Shown here one piece after another: positions 6,410-7,879 of a DNA stretch of 7,879 bases. Source of the stretch: an uncultured bacterium (GTDB taxonomy: Bacteria; Patescibacteriota; Patescibacteriia; Patescibacteriales; UBA12465); contig CALJZR010000033.1 in assembly GCA_937983635.1 (NCBI GenBank), positions 1 to 7,879 of the forward strand. Reading direction: 5' to 3'. Position numbers and translations under genes: made by a program. Under the pieces are notes generated by a model, which saw nothing but the letters and a program-made list of their open reading frames with translations, did no database searches and was not told where the DNA came from. The number at the start of each line of letters is the position of its first letter. The stretch's first letter is position 1.

Positions 6410-7528
6410 ATGTCTCATCTCAAATTATTAATCTTACTGCTCGCAGTTGCTCTTCTCGGCTCTGCTTGCACCATCTCCCTCGGCTCGGGCGGTTTGTCTA
6501 GCAATGCCGCCGCCAATGACGGTGGCGTTTGGCTTAGTGTTGATAAGGGCAGCACTTGGAAGCAATCATCTTTAATCCCAACCATTAGCGGTAAGCCTCA
6601 GAGTTTGGGCAGCGTTGATGTCAGCGTGATGACAGCTGACCCTCAAGATAGCGCTGCTGTTTACCTTGGTACGGCCGGTAAGGGGCTATATTATACTTAT
6701 AGTATTAGTAAGGGTTGGAATGAAGTAAAGAATTTGGGGCAAGGGACGATTAATGATGTGAAAGTTGACCCTAAGGAAAAATGTTCTATCTATGCCGCTA
6801 TTACCAATCGTCTTTATCGCTCCCTAGATTGTGGTCGCACTTGGCAGCAAGTTTATTATGATAATAATCCCGGTGTCAGTGTTTCCGCTATTGCCATTGA
6901 TCATTATAATAGTAACAATATTTATATTGGCACTTCTCGCGGTGATATTATTAAAAGTATTGATCGAGGGGTGTCTTGGCGCACCATTCAGCGCGTTAAC
7001 GAGGCTCTGGCTCGTTTGATTATTTCTCCCCAAGACAGCCGTTTAATTTTTGTCGCGACGGTTAAGAATAATATCTATAGCTTTAATTCTAATTCCGTCA
7101 CCAACGCCGGTGATTCCGCTAACGTAGAGAAGAATTTTGCTGTAGAGAACTGGACAGATTTAAGTACAATTTTAAAAGATTTTAAGCTCGGTTCTAATTT
7201 CCGCGATATTGTTATCTGCGCAACGGACGGAACTTTGTTTTTAGCTACCGATAAAGCAATCGTACGCTCTCCCGACCGGGGCATCACTTGGGAAAATATC
7301 AAGTTGATTACTCCGGAGAAAGACGCTATTATTAACGCCGTGGCCGTTAATCCTAAAAATTCCCAAGAAATATATTATGTTACCAATACCACCTTTTTCC
7401 GTTCTTTAGACGGGGGCGTTACTTGGACGACGAAGAAACTTAATACTACCCGTGCTGGCTGGGAACTCTTAATTGACATGAATAATCCCGATATTATCTA
7501 TTTGGGAACTAAAAAATTAGAACAATAA
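6410..7528 (+). CDS. Lipoprotein with Asp-box beta-propeller, function unknown
   Basis: This 372-residue protein starts with a short N-terminal hydrophobic stretch ending LLGSAC (Cys20), which looks like a signal peptidase II site although Gly at -3 is unusual. A Gly/Ser-rich linker follows to about residue 37. Five Asp-box motifs (S-x-D-x-G-x-T/S-W) lie at SVDKGSTW (43-50), SLDCGRTW (138-145), SIDRGVSW (183-190), SPDRGITW (287-294) and SLDGGVTW (332-339), with a degenerate one near 97-103. Each typically follows a strand such as VYLGT, IYIGT or IYYVT, giving about six or seven propeller blades of the BNR/sortilin/Ycf48 type. Residues about 226-247 are an Asn/Ser-rich insertion between blades. 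No sialidase or glycosidase catalytic residues are evident, so a binding or assembly scaffold outside the membrane is more likely than an enzyme; Ycf48-type proteins assist membrane complex assembly, but nothing here identifies a partner. It sits 4 bases after holB and 14 before frr. Confidence 0.82.
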   Translation: MSHLKLLILLLAVALLGSACTISLGSGGLSSNAAANDGGVWLSVDKGSTWKQSSLIPTISGKPQSLGSVDVSVMTADPQDSAAVYLGTAGKGLYYTYSISKGWNEVKNLGQGTINDVKVDPKEKCSIYAAITNRLYRSLDCGRTWQQVYYDNNPGVSVSAIAIDHYNSNNIYIGTSRGDIIKSIDRGVSWRTIQRVNEALARLIISPQDSRLIFVATVKNNIYSFNSNSVTNAGDSANVEKNFAVENWTDLSTILKDFKLGSNFRDIVICATDGTLFLATDKAIVRSPDRGITWENIKLITPEKDAIINAVAVNPKNSQEIYYVTNTTFFRSLDGGVTWTTKKLNTTRAGWELLIDMNNPDIIYLGTKKLEQ

Positions 7529-7542
7529 ATAAATATAATTTT

Positions 7543-7879
7543 ATGAATCCTTACCTTGCTGCTAAACAATCAGATTTTGAAGGCGTCCTTGATTTTTTTA
7601 GGCGCGATATTGGTTCTTTGCGGACCGGTCGCGCTAATCCCGCGGTTTTAGATAATATTCAGGTTGAAGCCTATGGCGTCATGAATCCGCTTAACGCTGT
7701 CGCCAACATTGCTGTCGCCGATGCTCGCTCGATCACCGTTTCTCCTTGGGATAAAGGGGTTTCAAAGGCGATTGAGAAAGCGATTATTGAAGCGGATTTA
7801 GGTTTAGGCGTAGTTAATGAAGGTGATAAAATTCGTCTGACCGTTCCCGCTTTGACGGAAGAGACGCGCAAAGAGACGG
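7543..7879 (+). CDS. frr: Ribosome recycling factor, N-terminal 112 residues (gene cut by window end)
   Basis: The visible protein matches RRF closely: SLRTGRANPAVLDNIQVEAYG (25-45), PLNAVANIAV (49-58), the PWDKGVSKAIEKAI core (68-81), DLGLGVVNEGDKIRL (85-99) and the conserved LTEETRKE (104-111) leading into domain I's second helix. The family is about 185 residues, so roughly 70 remain beyond the edge. With EF-G, RRF splits the post-termination ribosome so that subunits can be reused; it is cytoplasmic and essential in most bacteria. Its usual genomic partners (pyrH, tsf) are not visible upstream here; instead it follows the propeller lipoprotein by 14 AT-rich bases with no promoter or Shine-Dalgarno sequence, so it is probably read through from upstream. 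The ATG at 7543 fits the normal RRF N-terminus. Confidence 0.95.
   Translation, partial: MNPYLAAKQSDFEGVLDFFRRDIGSLRTGRANPAVLDNIQVEAYGVMNPLNAVANIAVADARSITVSPWDKGVSKAIEKAIIEADLGLGVVNEGDKIRLTVPALTEETRKET

Noticed and set aside
7671..7871. Minus-strand open frame of 66 codons opposite frr.
   Set aside because: It lies wholly antisense to a confidently identified conserved gene and has no recognisable features; it is a shadow of frr codons.
1..7879. CRISPR array, transposon, toxin-antitoxin, phage or retroelement content, tRNA or rRNA.
   Set aside because: No regularly spaced identical repeats, transposase or reverse transcriptase motifs, or cloverleaf/rRNA signatures; nearly all the sequence is accounted for by six genes.

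Overview
The window looks like chromosomal DNA of a Candidatus Patescibacteria (CPR) bacterium. This rests on recognition rather than a search. The 932-residue secreted protein ends in a layout I associate with CPR surface proteins: an ILLQVE...AWY...KRYYL module, a pair of Asp-rich calcium-type loops, then the same module again. The genes are tightly packed, the DNA is moderately AT-rich, and none of the six starts has a clear Shine-Dalgarno sequence. All four complete genes end in TAA and none reads through TGA, so the UGA-as-glycine code of Gracilibacteria/Absconditabacteria is not indicated.

Layout: on the minus strand, 1-993 is the N-terminal part of a membrane sugar-phosphate transferase that starts surface polysaccharide synthesis. 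It leaves the window before its catalytic end. Bases 994-1145 are a divergent intergenic region with a near-perfect sigma-70 promoter for the plus-strand gene and a weaker candidate for the minus-strand gene. Next is a secreted 449-residue beta-rich protein (1146-2495), closed by an intrinsic terminator at 2501-2527. A new promoter (about 2530-2558) follows directly and appears to drive a tight run of four genes: the 932-residue multidomain secreted protein (2607-5405), the clamp-loader subunit delta' (holB, 5407-6405), a lipoprotein predicted to form an Asp-box beta-propeller (6410-7528), and ribosome recycling factor (frr, from 7543, cut by the window end). Gaps in this run are 1, 4 and 14 bases.

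The first four genes fit a cell-surface theme: glycan initiation plus two secreted repeat proteins on either side of one compact promoter region. The last four mix surface proteins with replication and translation housekeeping genes, probably on one transcript. I see no defence system, mobile element, CRISPR array or RNA gene. The most distinctive content is the repeat architecture of the 932-residue protein: seven beta-domains, six of which look like a duplicated three-domain block with matching cysteine pairs, followed by the duplicated C-terminal module.
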